NCBI GenBank assembly: GCA_035367155.1 | Contig: DAOSJI010000003.1 | Location: 20,865-84,864, forward strand | Source of the DNA: JAAYSA01 sp035367155 | GTDB lineage: Bacteria > Bacillota_I > Bacilli_A > RFN20 > CAG-826 | DNA: 64,000 nt | Reading direction: 5' to 3' | Part shown: positions 18,006 through 26,322 of the stretch, in pieces | Position numbering within the stretch: position 1 is the stretch's first letter | How the letters are laid out: every line of letters starts with the position of its first letter | Program-made: the position numbers and the translations under genes | The notes under the pieces: generated by a model | The model's input: the letters and a program-made list of their open reading frames with translations, nothing else | Database searches by the model: none | What the model was told of the DNA's origin: nothing

Positions 18006-18092
18006 ACTCAGGAGCTTGGTCGACCAGGCTGAGAGGGATTGATAATGACAGTCCGACGACACCTGATCTAGGTAATGCTAGCGTAGGTACCC
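18006..18092 (+). ncRNA. TPP riboswitch (THI element)
   Basis: The highly conserved aptamer parts are present in order. A P3 hairpin (TTGGT-CG-ACCAG) leads into CTGAGAG. The pyrophosphate-binding arm follows with ACCTGATCTAGG, TAATGC and TAGCGTAGG. It lies directly before a terminator and the thiamine transporter gene, as expected for control by thiamine pyrophosphate. The closing P1 stem is short and A-T/G-T rich. Confidence 0.93.
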
Positions 18093-18108
18093 CCCTTTAC
18101 TATAGTAT

Positions 18109-18135
18109 TTCCTTGCAGGTGCAAGGAATTTTTTA
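18109..18135 (+). terminator. Expression-platform terminator of the TPP riboswitch
   Basis: Stem TTCCTTGC / GCAAGGAA with loop AGGT and a T-run. It stands between the aptamer and thiT, so binding of TPP should favour termination. An alternative antiterminator pairing was not worked out. Confidence 0.85.
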
Positions 18136-18150
18136 TTAGAGGAAAAAAAC

Positions 18151-19128
18151 ATGACGAAAAATAAAGAAAAAATGATTATAAATATTAGTTTGGGATTGAT
18201 AGTTTTAATAGCGCTATGTTTTCTATTCGCTCCCATTGTTAATATAAGTGCGATTGGAAATTTGAATCTAATTGATGTCATGTTTGGAAAAAACGGCCTA
18301 ATGAACGACTATTTTATACTTCCACTCATAGTACTATTGCCAATCATTTCATTTGGATTAACATTTATAAAAACAGATGAAGTTAAAGAAAAAGAAATTA
18401 ATAACATTAGTCTGGTTTTAGTCATTATCACCATCGTTCTTAGCTTTTCATATGCAGCATTATATAAAGGAATTAATAGTGAAACTGTTGAATCATCTAG
18501 TTTTAGTCTTGGATGGGGCTTAATTGTATATGCATCGCTAACTACCTTATCATTGTTTTACTATCTTAGAAGCATACTTGAGAGCAATGAATTCACAGTT
18601 AGAGAAATACCTGAACTTGCGATTTTTATTGCTTTAGCAGTCGTTTTGGATTTTGTTCCAAAAATTCGAATTGGTGCTACTGGAGGATCAATTAGTCTAA
18701 CAATGGTACCGCTATTTATTATTGCGTTTAGATTTAACTTTGTTAAAAGCTTTCTAGCCATCGGTGTAGTTTATGGTATTATTACATGCCAATTAGATGG
18801 GTATGGTTTCCAATCTTATTCATTCGATTATTTATTAGGTTTTGGGCTAATTTCGTTAGCTTCATTTTTTAGAACGCTAATTTTTACAAGACAAGGAAAT
18901 CCCAAAATTCAACATTATCTTTTCTTATTATTAGCTATTTTCGTTGGTGGATTTGGTCGTTTTGTTGGTAGCACAATCAGTTCTGTAGTTCTTTACCATT
19001 ATAGTTTTGGTCCTGCTGCTATTTATAATCTTACATATATTGGTCCAAGCATACTTTTGGTAATGATAATTCTTTCATTATTATTAGTTCCTTTTACTAG
19101 GTTGAATCGCCGTTATCCAATAGAATAG
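18151..19128 (+). CDS. thiT: ThiT-family thiamine transporter (ECF S component) with extra N-terminal membrane domain
   Basis: The substrate-binding subunit of an energy-coupling-factor thiamine importer. The C-terminal half (about residues 150-325) has the ThiT core, including GATGGSISLTMVPLFIIAFR and DYLLGFGL. The approximately 145 N-terminal residues hold about four additional helices not found in the usual 190-residue ThiT. The TPP riboswitch upstream strongly supports thiamine or a precursor as substrate. AGAGG precedes the ATG. The energising module (EcfA, EcfT) is not in this window. The N-terminal domain's function is unknown. Confidence 0.88.
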   Translation: MTKNKEKMIINISLGLIVLIALCFLFAPIVNISAIGNLNLIDVMFGKNGLMNDYFILPLIVLLPIISFGLTFIKTDEVKEKEINNISLVLVIITIVLSFSYAALYKGINSETVESSSFSLGWGLIVYASLTTLSLFYYLRSILESNEFTVREIPELAIFIALAVVLDFVPKIRIGATGGSISLTMVPLFIIAFRFNFVKSFLAIGVVYGIITCQLDGYGFQSYSFDYLLGFGLISLASFFRTLIFTRQGNPKIQHYLFLLLAIFVGGFGRFVGSTISSVVLYHYSFGPAAIYNLTYIGPSILLVMIILSLLLVPFTRLNRRYPIE

Positions 19129-19161
19129 TTAATCAATATAAATGACATTTAATAAATAATT

Positions 19162-19183
19162 CCTATGTTATAATAAACATAGG
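19162..19183 (+). promoter_or_regulatory. Extended -10 box inside an inverted repeat, before the Sel1 gene
   Basis: CCTATGTT and AACATAGG form a perfect eight-base inverted repeat around ATAATA, with TGTTATAAT (19166-19174) within it and the AGGAGG of the gene starting at its end. The repeat could be an operator. The stretch GTTATAATAAACATA recurs at 19849-19863. Confidence 0.5.
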
Positions 19184-19192
19184 AGGGATTTT

Positions 19193-19843
19193 ATGACGAC
19201 AAGATTGGGTAAAAGAAGTAATCGTGAACTTGAACGAAAAGTTAAAAAGAATGATCCTGAAGCAATGCACGAATTAGCTCGACGTCTTGTCCAAGGCGAA
19301 GGCATTGCTGAAGACCAAAAACGAGGTTTCGAGTTAGCGAAAAAATCTAGCGAATTAGGTTTTATTCCAGCCTTTACAGTTTTAGGTTATTGTTATTTTT
19401 ATGGGAAACCTATTCCAAAAGATGAACAAAGAGGCGTAGAATTGTTTAGATATGCTGCTGAAAACGGTCACGATGCCGCTCAATACAATATGGGTATTGC
19501 CTATGAAAGAGGTAGTGTTATTGAATGCGACTATGCGAAAAGTTACGAGTGGTATCAAAAAGCTGCTGAGCAAGATTTTGCAAAAGCGTTTTATAAACTA
19601 GGTGTATTTAATGAACTTGGTTATGGGCGTGAAATTAATTTAATTGAAGCTGCAAAATTTTATGAAGAGTCTGCAAAACGCGGCTATGTTAAAGCAATTC
19701 ATGCAATTGGGAACGCTTATTATTTAGGAACTGGCGTTATCAAATCGATAGATAAAGCGGTAGCATGGTTAACAGTAAGTGCTGATCGTGGTTATCGCCC
19801 ATCAATTAGTTTATTAAAAAGAATTAATGACAAAAATAGTTAA
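19193..19843 (+). CDS. Sel1-repeat (TPR-like) protein
   Basis: A 216-residue soluble protein built almost entirely of about five Sel1-like repeats of 36 residues. The pattern is Ala-x-x-x-Leu-Gly-x-x-Tyr-x-x-Gly...Ala-x-x-x-(Tyr/Phe)-x-x-(Ser/Ala)-Ala-x-x-Gly. Examples are AEQDFAKAFYKLGVFNELGYG and ESAKRGYVKAIHAIGN. Sel1 repeats form alpha-solenoids for protein-protein contact and have no catalytic role of their own. No signal peptide or membrane helix is visible, so it is cytoplasmic. It has a strong AGGAGG. Its promoter resembles that of the next gene, hinting at co-regulation. The partner is unknown. Confidence 0.88.
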   Translation: MTTRLGKRSNRELERKVKKNDPEAMHELARRLVQGEGIAEDQKRGFELAKKSSELGFIPAFTVLGYCYFYGKPIPKDEQRGVELFRYAAENGHDAAQYNMGIAYERGSVIECDYAKSYEWYQKAAEQDFAKAFYKLGVFNELGYGREINLIEAAKFYEESAKRGYVKAIHAIGNAYYLGTGVIKSIDKAVAWLTVSADRGYRPSISLLKRINDKNS

Positions 19844-19848
19844 CAGTC

Positions 19849-19877
19849 GTTATAATAAACATACTATTTATAGTATG
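19849..19877 (+). promoter_or_regulatory. -10 box and leader hairpin before the membrane-protein gene at 19891
   Basis: TATAAT (19851-19856) is followed by a perfect eight-base hairpin, CATACTAT-TT-ATAGTATG (19860-19877), ending just before the GGTGGAGG ribosome-binding site. The hairpin would sit at the 5' end of the transcript and could affect its stability or translation. Confidence 0.5.
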
Positions 19878-19890
19878 GTGGAGGTTTTTT

Positions 19891-20859
19891 ATGCACGAAA
19901 ACAATAAAAATATTGAAGTTGAAGATATTAAAAAAGAGAATGAAAACGAAGTAGAAATAAAATCACATCCAATTGAAGACGATATTAATACTAGAAAAAA
20001 AGTTTTTAGTAAGTCTTTTACAACATATAGAGCAGTTAATGCTGTATTATTAGTTTTTACAATTATTGTCGTTACATTAAGTTATATATTTCTATTTCCA
20101 ATCGGAACAAACGGAATGTGGGCAACATTTATAATCATTGCTGTATTAGTGATGGGCATGTTCGTTTATTCAGCTTTAATGAAAAAATCTATTACAAAAA
20201 AAGCAAGTACATACATGAGTGATTATTATCGCATCACAAGTGATTATGTCTATGACGATGAAAGTATTAAAAATTATCGTATTAGTCCTGACAAACAAAT
20301 GACATTAGAACACTTTACAAAAGCTCGCTTAATAAAAGATGTTATTAGAGCGGGTAGTCGCAATTATGTAGAGTATGAATTCAACGGTCAAGAAATTGCT
20401 GTTAGTGACTATATTGCGTATCGCGCAGTCAATAAAACAAGTGAACCAATTTTTTTAGGAAAATTATTAGTAGCGTCTATTAAGAAACCTTTAAAGAATC
20501 GAATTGTTATTTATCGTCGCCCAGACGAAGAAACCTATGCTTCCTGTCCTGGTCCTAATGATGTTGATGACTTAACAAAAGTGTTGGATGATAAAAAACT
20601 CTTAATCTATGCTAAGGATGAAGAGGCATTAAAATATATACCCAATAAAGCTCTTGAAATATTAGAAAATATTGAAACGAACAAAACTTTAGCTGATATT
20701 AGCATTGTTTTTGATGAAGAAAGAATTACTGTTGCCTTTTCTTATGGAGATGATTTAATGGTTGTTCCTCTTCGAGAACCTTTCTATTTTTCAAGTCAAA
20801 CTAAATTTAAAGAAGATTTAAAAGCGATTCACGAGTTTATTAAGTTAACTCAAAAATAA
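19891..20859 (+). CDS. Two-helix membrane protein with cytoplasmic domain, unknown function
   Basis: A 322-residue protein. It has a highly charged N-terminal stretch (about 1-45, Glu/Lys/Asn-rich), two membrane helices (about 52-70 and 77-97) and a C-terminal soluble domain of about 220 residues. That domain includes FLGKLLVASIKKPLKNRIVIY (about 188-208). The layout recalls the DUF3137 group, but I cannot confirm that. It lies 20 bases before the DUF402 gene and heads the run of genes leading into the t6A cluster. Its leader hairpin and TATAAT are described separately. Confidence 0.7.
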   Translation: MHENNKNIEVEDIKKENENEVEIKSHPIEDDINTRKKVFSKSFTTYRAVNAVLLVFTIIVVTLSYIFLFPIGTNGMWATFIIIAVLVMGMFVYSALMKKSITKKASTYMSDYYRITSDYVYDDESIKNYRISPDKQMTLEHFTKARLIKDVIRAGSRNYVEYEFNGQEIAVSDYIAYRAVNKTSEPIFLGKLLVASIKKPLKNRIVIYRRPDEETYASCPGPNDVDDLTKVLDDKKLLIYAKDEEALKYIPNKALEILENIETNKTLADISIVFDEERITVAFSYGDDLMVVPLREPFYFSSQTKFKEDLKAIHEFIKLTQK

Positions 20860-20879
20860 TTAGAAAAGAAAAAAAGATT

Positions 20880-21425
20880 ATGTCCCAAGATGAATTTATT
20901 GGTAAATGGATTAGAGTCCAAAGTTATAAACATGATGGAACACTTCATAGATTGTGGAAGTCTAATTTTGTCTTGGAAAATAATGAAGACTGGTTGATAG
21001 TAGCTAGCAAGTGTACTAAAGTAGTCGAATTTAATGGTCGTGTTTGGTATACAGCGGAACCCGCAGTCACCTTCTTTAGCAAGAAGCGCTGGTTTAATGC
21101 TATTGCTATGATAAAAAAAGATGGGATTGCTTTTTATGTTAACATTGCATCACCTACTTTAATCGATAATAAAATTGCTAAATATATTGATTATGATCTA
21201 GATATAAAAATGAATGCCAATAACGATTTACGTTTTCTTGATCGTAATGAGTTTAGAAAACATGTTGAATCGTATGAGTATGGTGATGATTTAGTTGAAA
21301 TTATAAGAGAAGAGGCAATAAATACACATAAATTAATGGAAGAAAACGCTTTTCCCTTTGATATTGATGAGGTATCTAAATACTATTTAACCTTCCTAGA
21401 AATGACTGAAAAAAAGAAGGAATAA
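20880..21425 (+). CDS. DUF402 / Ntdp-type nucleoside tri- and diphosphatase
   Basis: A 181-residue soluble protein closely resembling the DUF402 family represented by Bacillus YgaC and staphylococcal Ntdp, which hydrolyse nucleoside tri- and diphosphates. Shared features are the start IRVQSYKHDGTLHRLW, the GRVWYTAEPAVTFF strand, FNAIAMIKKDGIAFYVNIASP and the metal-binding acidic run KYIDYDLDIKM followed by a Leu-Asp pair near residues 119-120. The length equals that of Ntdp (about 175-180). The ribosome-binding site is weak. It is followed two bases later by tsaE, so it is probably read together with the t6A genes. Confidence 0.85.
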   Translation: MSQDEFIGKWIRVQSYKHDGTLHRLWKSNFVLENNEDWLIVASKCTKVVEFNGRVWYTAEPAVTFFSKKRWFNAIAMIKKDGIAFYVNIASPTLIDNKIAKYIDYDLDIKMNANNDLRFLDRNEFRKHVESYEYGDDLVEIIREEAINTHKLMEENAFPFDIDEVSKYYLTFLEMTEKKKE

Positions 21426-21427
21426 TT

Positions 21428-21892
21428 ATGAAAGAGTACAGTTTTGTCACGAATAATGAAAAAGAAACCGAAAAAGTAGGAGCGCTTATTGCTCCTTATT
21501 TAACTTCAAATAGCGTGATTACTTTAACTGGGGACTTAGGAGCAGGTAAGACAACACTAACAAAAGGATTAGCAAGTGGCCTTAATATTAAGGAAAGAGT
21601 AATTAGTCCAACTTTTAATATTCTAAAATGTTATTTTAAAGCGGACATACCTTTATATCATATTGATGCTTATCGCTTAGAAGATAATGATGCAGACATT
21701 GGTTTATTAGAATACATTGATGGAGATGGCATTGCCGTTATTGAATGGCCAGTTTTTATAAAAGAATTAATTCCTTGTTCTTTTTTAGAAATTAATATTA
21801 CTATACTTGATTTAAATCGACGTCAAATTTTAGTTAAAGCTATTGGAACAAAATATGAAAAAATAATCGAAATCATTAAGGAGCATTTTTAA
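21428..21892 (+). CDS. tsaE: tRNA t6A synthesis ATPase TsaE
   Basis: The P-loop ATPase of the TsaBDE complex that makes N6-threonylcarbamoyladenosine at position 37 of ANN-decoding tRNAs. It shows Walker A GDLGAGKTTLTKG (about residues 35-47), the SPTFNILKCY switch segment, the HIDAYRL strand (about 77-83) and the IEWP motif (about 99-102). Length 154 is normal. It has AAGGA before the ATG, and its stop overlaps the tsaB start by one base. Confidence 0.95.
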   Translation: MKEYSFVTNNEKETEKVGALIAPYLTSNSVITLTGDLGAGKTTLTKGLASGLNIKERVISPTFNILKCYFKADIPLYHIDAYRLEDNDADIGLLEYIDGDGIAVIEWPVFIKELIPCSFLEINITILDLNRRQILVKAIGTKYEKIIEIIKEHF

Positions 21893-22479
21893 TGTATACC
21901 CTTTATTTAGATAGTAGTGATAAAAACATGTCAATCGGCATTACTAAAGATAATGTGTTAATAGCACATTATCACGATAAAGCATGGCAAAAACAAAGTG
22001 AATTAATGACTAAAGCTCTTGATGATCTTTTTTACGATAATAAAATTAACCCCAAAGATATTAATGAAATTGTTGTTGGGATTGGTCCAGGTTCATATAC
22101 AGGAGTTCGTATTGCACTTACTATCGCTAAAGTTTTTGCTTATAGTTTGAATATCCCAATTTATCCTATTAGTAGTCTTAGGCTACTTGCCGATTTTGAG
22201 AAAACTTCAATATGTATTATAAATGCAAGAAGTGAAAGATCATATGTTGGTGTTTATAATAAAGAAAAAGTAATTTTAAAAGATTGTATTTTAAAAAACG
22301 AACAATTACATGCATATATTAAAGAACACCCTGAATCTGTTTTAAAAGGAGACATATTACATTTAGGCATGAAACAAGAGGTCAAAAGCCCAATTGAAAC
22401 CATGATTAAGCTTCGTCCATTTTTAAAAGAAACAGATGATATTTTAACAATTAAACCATGTTATATGAAGGAACTTTAA
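21892..22479 (+). CDS. tsaB: tRNA t6A synthesis scaffold TsaB
   Basis: The ASKHA-fold partner that dimerises with TsaD in t6A synthesis. It begins with the strand MYTLYLDSSDKNMSIGI and carries the family signature GIGPGSYTGVRIALT (about residues 63-77). At 195 residues it is slightly shorter than the usual 210-235, the loss being in the C-terminal part, as in other small-genome Firmicutes. It lies in the order tsaE-tsaB-rimI/tsaD with start-stop overlap, so expression is coupled. Confidence 0.93.
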   Translation: MYTLYLDSSDKNMSIGITKDNVLIAHYHDKAWQKQSELMTKALDDLFYDNKINPKDINEIVVGIGPGSYTGVRIALTIAKVFAYSLNIPIYPISSLRLLADFEKTSICIINARSERSYVGVYNKEKVILKDCILKNEQLHAYIKEHPESVLKGDILHLGMKQEVKSPIETMIKLRPFLKETDDILTIKPCYMKEL

Positions 22480-22480
22480 A

Positions 22481-23977
22481 ATGAGCGAAGAAAGAAAAGA
22501 ACGTCGTTTATTAGTTAGAGAAATGGAATTAAAAGATATTCCAACTATTTTAACTATATCTGAAGAGTCTTTTTTAAAACCATGGACAGAAGAACAACTT
22601 AGGCGTGAACTCGATGATAAAACATCGCCATTTTCATACTCGTTTGTACTAGAATACGGTGAAATTATTATTGGTTTCATCAATTTCTGGTTAACTTTCG
22701 AGAGTGCCACTATTAACTTAATTGCTATTAGATCTTTTGTAAAAAGACATGGCTTAGGCTCTCTTCTTTTACAAGATGCTTTAACTAGGATAAGACAAAT
22801 TGGCACTATTCAAACTGTCACTTTAGAAGTTAGAACACATAATGAAGAAGCAATTAATTTTTATCAAAAGCATGGGTTTAATATTTTGCTTACAAAGCGA
22901 GCCTATTACGATAATGGTGATGATGCTTTTTATATGATAAAAATAATGAAAGAATCAACGCGTACAATTTTAGCAATTGAATCTAGTTGTGATGAAACAA
23001 GTGTAGCTATTACAAGAAATGGTAAGCTTTTAAGTAATGTTGTTGCAACACAAATTGACATGCACCAAAAATATGGCGGTGTAATGCCTGAAATGGCATC
23101 AAGACTTCATACAGAAAATATTACAATTGTTTTAAAGGAAGCCCTAGAAAAAGCAAAAATTACTCTTGATGAGGTAGATGCATTTGCTGTCACAAGAGGA
23201 CCAGGTTTAATAGGAGCACTTCATGTTGGGTTACAAGCTGCCAAAACTCTTGCCTTAATTTATAAAAAGCCATTAATTCCAGTTCATCATCTTGCTGCAC
23301 ATATTTATGCGAATGAATTTGTGAAAGAATTAAAATTTCCACTCATTGCCCTTGTAGTTAGTGGCGGAAATACCGAACTCGTTTATATGAGAGGACATTT
23401 TAATTTTGAAATAATTGGTCAAACCAAAGATGATGCAGTTGGCGAATGCTATGATAAAGTTGCTAGAGTATTATGCTTGGGTTATCCAGGCGGAGTACCA
23501 ATTGATAAGTTAGCAAGAAAAGGTAAACACAGCTATACATTACCAACTCCAGCCCTGCAAAACAGCTATGATTTTAGCTATTCCGGCCTCAAAACACATG
23601 TTATTAATCTGATTAATAATACTAAACAACGTGGTGAAAGTATTATAGTTGAGGATTTGTGCACTTCATTTCAGGAAACTGCAATAGATGCATTGGTAAA
23701 TAAAACAAAGAAGGCTTTTGAGGAATTTGAAATCAAACAAATCGTATTAGCGGGTGGTGTTTCTGCTAATAGTTATCTAAGAGAAATGATTTTAGAATTA
23801 GCAGAAGAAAAAAATGTTGATGCTATTGTTCCCCCCTTATGGTGTACGACAGATCAAGCGGCAATGATAGCCAAAACTGCTGAATATTTATATGATCTTC
23901 AATTATTTGCTCCTTTATCATTAGGGGTTGATCCTAATTGGAGAATTGAGGAGTTTGACAAATTTAATATAAATTAA
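22481..23977 (+). CDS. rimI-tsaD: Fused RimI N-acetyltransferase and TsaD tRNA threonylcarbamoyltransferase
   Basis: One 498-residue frame joins two enzymes that are normally separate. Residues about 10-155 are a GNAT acetyltransferase of the RimI type, with an acetyl-CoA loop RHGLGSLLLQDA (89-100) and a C-terminal FYQKHGFNIL segment. Residues about 158-498 are a full-length TsaD: AIESSCDETSVA (165-176), the metal motif HLAAH (270-274), SGGNTELV, DDAVGECYDKVARVL, and AGGVSAN near 420-426. The linker is only a few residues. An internal ATG exists (22946), but without a ribosome-binding site. TsaD transfers the threonylcarbamoyl group to tRNA; RimI acetylates the N-terminus of ribosomal protein S18 in other bacteria. 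The fusion follows tsaE and tsaB directly. Confidence 0.93.
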   Translation: MSEERKERRLLVREMELKDIPTILTISEESFLKPWTEEQLRRELDDKTSPFSYSFVLEYGEIIIGFINFWLTFESATINLIAIRSFVKRHGLGSLLLQDALTRIRQIGTIQTVTLEVRTHNEEAINFYQKHGFNILLTKRAYYDNGDDAFYMIKIMKESTRTILAIESSCDETSVAITRNGKLLSNVVATQIDMHQKYGGVMPEMASRLHTENITIVLKEALEKAKITLDEVDAFAVTRGPGLIGALHVGLQAAKTLALIYKKPLIPVHHLAAHIYANEFVKELKFPLIALVVSGGNTELVYMRGHFNFEIIGQTKDDAVGECYDKVARVLCLGYPGGVPIDKLARKGKHSYTLPTPALQNSYDFSYSGLKTHVINLINNTKQRGESIIVEDLCTSFQETAIDALVNKTKKAFEEFEIKQIVLAGGVSANSYLREMILELAEEKNVDAIVPPLWCTTDQAAMIAKTAEYLYDLQLFAPLSLGVDPNWRIEEFDKFNIN

Positions 23978-23997
23978 AAGTAATTAATTACTTTTTT
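23976..23997 (+). terminator. Terminator of the t6A operon
   Basis: AAAAGTAATTAATTACTTTT is a perfect 20-base palindrome followed by two more T. It begins inside the tsaD stop codon. As a hairpin it is weak (all A-T except one G-C pair) but has the terminator shape, and could also work on the minus strand. Confidence 0.55.
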
Positions 23998-24020
23998 CGC
24001 AATTAATATAATAATTTGGC

Positions 24021-24026
24021 TATAAT
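24021..24026 (+). promoter_or_regulatory. -10 box of asnS
   Basis: TATAAT, 30 bases before the asnS start. A clear -35 box is not visible. The leader is too short for a T-box. Confidence 0.45.
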
Positions 24027-24056
24027 ATAACAAGACATAGAGTAGAGGTATACCTT

Positions 24057-25424
24057 ATGACAGTAAAAGAAATATTTGATGCATTTAGAAACGACTATGT
24101 TGTTGATGAAACCGAAGTTGTTTTACAAGGATGGGTTCGGACAAATCGTGACAATGGTTCGATTGGTTTTATAGAATTCAATGATGGGTCGTCTTTTAAT
24201 AATTTACAAATTGTATATTCGAGAGAATCAGTTGAAGATTTTGATAAAATTACCAAAATCGCAACAGGTACTACAATTGAAGTTGAAGGCTTATTAATTG
24301 AAACACCTGATAGCAAGCAACCTTTTGAACTTCAACTAGATAGTTTAACAATTTTAGGTGAAGTTGATCCTTCATATCCTTTACAAAAGAAACGTCACTC
24401 TTTTGAATTTTTACGTGAAATCGCTCACTTAAGACCAAGAGCAAACACTTTTAATGCTCTTTATCGCGTAAGAAGTGAATTAGCGTTTGCAATACACAAA
24501 TTTTTTCACGAAAAAGATTTTTTATATGTCCATACACCTATTTTCACTGGTAATGATGCAGAAGGTGCTGGACAAACATTCTCTGTTGTTACAGATGATA
24601 AAAACCCAAATGATTTCTTTGGAAAAAAAGTAATCCTTACTGTTACAGGTCAACTTCATGTTGAAGCTTTTGCAATGTCACATAGAAGTGTTTATACATT
24701 TGGTCCTACATTTAGAGCAGAACGTAGTAACACAAAAACACATGCCGCTGAATTTTGGATGGTTGAACCAGAAGTAGCTTTTGCGGATCTAAATGATATT
24801 ATGGAATTAATTGAAGAATGTATTAAATATTGTATTGAATATGTTTTGGATAATGCAGCTGATGAAATGCAATTTTTTAACAACTTTATCGATAAATCGC
24901 TTCATGAACGATTAACTAAAATTATTAATAGTAAATTCGCGCGCATTTCATACACTGAAGCAATTGAAATATTAAAAAACGCCGTCAAAAATGGTGTCGA
25001 TTTTGCAAATAAGGATATTATTTGGGGTATGGATTTACAAACCGAACATGAAAGATATATTACTGACGTTCACATAAAAGGACCCGTTTTTGTAACAGAC
25101 TATCCAAAAGATATAAAAGCTTTTTATATGAGAGTAAATGAAGATGGTAAAACTGTAGCCGCTTGTGATTTATTAGTACCTACTGTTGGTGAATTAGTTG
25201 GAGGTTCTCAACGTGAAGAAAGAGCTGATGTGCTTCTTGAAAAGATGAAAGAGGCTGGAAATGCCGAAGAATTAGACTGGTATTTAGATCTACGTCGTTA
25301 TGGTGGATGTGTTCATAGTGGTTTTGGTATTGGTTTTGATCGTCTATTAATGTATGTGACTGGCATGCAGAACATTCGTGATGTTCAACCATTTGGCCGC
25401 ACTAGTGGTAGTATATTATTTTAA
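24057..25424 (+). CDS. asnS: Asparaginyl-tRNA synthetase
   Basis: Charges tRNA-Asn with asparagine in the cytoplasm. A class IIb synthetase of 455 residues, it has an N-terminal OB-fold anticodon-binding domain (VVLQGWVRTNRDNGSIGFIE). The catalytic core follows: motif 2 FGPTFRAERSNTKTHAAEFWMVEPE (about residues 222-246, fRaE-type) and motif 3 GFGIGFDRLLMYVTG (about 422-436). The C-terminus (IRDVQPFGRTSGSILF) is AsnS-like rather than AspS-like. It follows the t6A operon with its own -10 box. The presence of asnS beside gatCAB suggests that GatCAB here mainly serves Gln-tRNA. Confidence 0.96.
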   Translation: MTVKEIFDAFRNDYVVDETEVVLQGWVRTNRDNGSIGFIEFNDGSSFNNLQIVYSRESVEDFDKITKIATGTTIEVEGLLIETPDSKQPFELQLDSLTILGEVDPSYPLQKKRHSFEFLREIAHLRPRANTFNALYRVRSELAFAIHKFFHEKDFLYVHTPIFTGNDAEGAGQTFSVVTDDKNPNDFFGKKVILTVTGQLHVEAFAMSHRSVYTFGPTFRAERSNTKTHAAEFWMVEPEVAFADLNDIMELIEECIKYCIEYVLDNAADEMQFFNNFIDKSLHERLTKIINSKFARISYTEAIEILKNAVKNGVDFANKDIIWGMDLQTEHERYITDVHIKGPVFVTDYPKDIKAFYMRVNEDGKTVAACDLLVPTVGELVGGSQREERADVLLEKMKEAGNAEELDWYLDLRRYGGCVHSGFGIGFDRLLMYVTGMQNIRDVQPFGRTSGSILF

Positions 25425-25433
25425 GGATATGCA

Positions 25434-25601
25434 ATGGCAAGAAGAGATAAAAGAACAGCCCTTAGCGCACCGTTAACAGAAGAAGAAAAAGCCCTTCGTG
25501 CATATAATCGCAAAAAGGGAGTTTTGATTGGGATAATAATTTTACTTTTTTTAATTGTTGTAGTTGAAATTGTTACTATTGTTATTGAATTTACAAAATA
25601 G
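25434..25601 (+). CDS. Small single-pass membrane protein, 55 residues
   Basis: Read directly from the sequence: ATG at 25434, stop TAG at 25599-25601. The first 30 residues are charged (Arg/Lys and a Glu-Glu-Glu-Lys run) and the remainder is a long hydrophobic helix (about 30-51) ending Glu-Phe-Thr-Lys. It begins nine bases after the asnS stop, with AAGGA at the asnS end as ribosome-binding site, so it is probably co-translated with asnS. The charge layout and clean stop argue for a true gene. No family is recognised. Confidence 0.6.
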   Translation: MARRDKRTALSAPLTEEEKALRAYNRKKGVLIGIIILLFLIVVVEIVTIVIEFTK

Positions 25602-25626
25602 TTACTAACTAAATGTTTACTTTACA

Positions 25627-26322
25627 TTAAGGGGAAAGGACATCAATTTCCTCTTTTTTTGGCTCTTCTTCAACCGGCTCGGGTTCTAAAGCAGATAAGT
25701 CTAATAAGCGTTTGTCATCTAAATCAGCAGAGAATAGTTTTCTTCGGAGTATTAGAATTCTTATAAAACGAGAAAGGTAGGACTGAATTGCCAACACGCC
25801 CCAAAGTAAACTTATAAAATAAAGAGGAACAACCATATAACTTATAATTGCTCGAGGGGCAAAGTGAGGAGTTGAAATTACTTCGGGCCAATCGGAGGGA
25901 AGGTTAACTCCAAAAAAGTTGGCTCTTGGTTGATTGGCCCAATCAAATATATAAAACAATGTACCAATGCCTTCTGTTTTATAATCAAAAAGATTAATTG
26001 GTCCCATAAATAACATCGCAATTACATAAATTACTGTTGTACAAACTGCAATTAAAATTGGTGGGAAAAATTGATAGAAAAGAACTACATTGCTTTTTCT
26101 GTGTGCATTTCTTGAAAAATCTTTTGGCGAACGTATTAGATCGGCTTCAACTAACATCTTCATATCGGCATCTACTCGTCTTCCTTGGCGACGCATAACT
26201 TGACGAACAACATCAAAAATTAAGGAGAAGATTAAAAAGATTAAGACAAAGATTAAAAATATAGCGATAATTAAGCGCCAATCTTTTTCCGAGAGTTTAA
26301 CTAGAAAAAGAACCCTATTCAT
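25627..26322 (-). CDS. Membrane protein of unknown function
   Basis: About 231 residues with three clear membrane segments: an N-terminal one (Leu-Ile-Ile-Ala-Ile...), a middle one (ILIAVCTTVIYVIAMLFMG) and a last one (ISYMVVPLYFISLLWGVLAI). A basic loop of about 40 residues separates the first two, and the tail is acidic with Glu-Pro-Val-Glu-Glu-Glu. A longer frame starts at 26340, but the GGAGGG on the minus strand fits the ATG at 26320-26322 best, which overlaps the stop of the preceding gene by eight bases. It is the last of three overlapping membrane-protein genes. Function not recognised. Confidence 0.6.
   Translation of the reverse strand: MNRVLFLVKLSEKDWRLIIAIFLIFVLIFLIFSLIFDVVRQVMRRQGRRVDADMKMLVEADLIRSPKDFSRNAHRKSNVVLFYQFFPPILIAVCTTVIYVIAMLFMGPINLFDYKTEGIGTLFYIFDWANQPRANFFGVNLPSDWPEVISTPHFAPRAIISYMVVPLYFISLLWGVLAIQSYLSRFIRILILRRKLFSADLDDKRLLDLSALEPEPVEEEPKKEEIDVLSP

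Noticed and set aside
23978..24056. T-box leader before asnS (and before cysS, 59067-59080)
   Set aside because: Leaders are too short and the T-box sequence TGGNACCGCG is absent.
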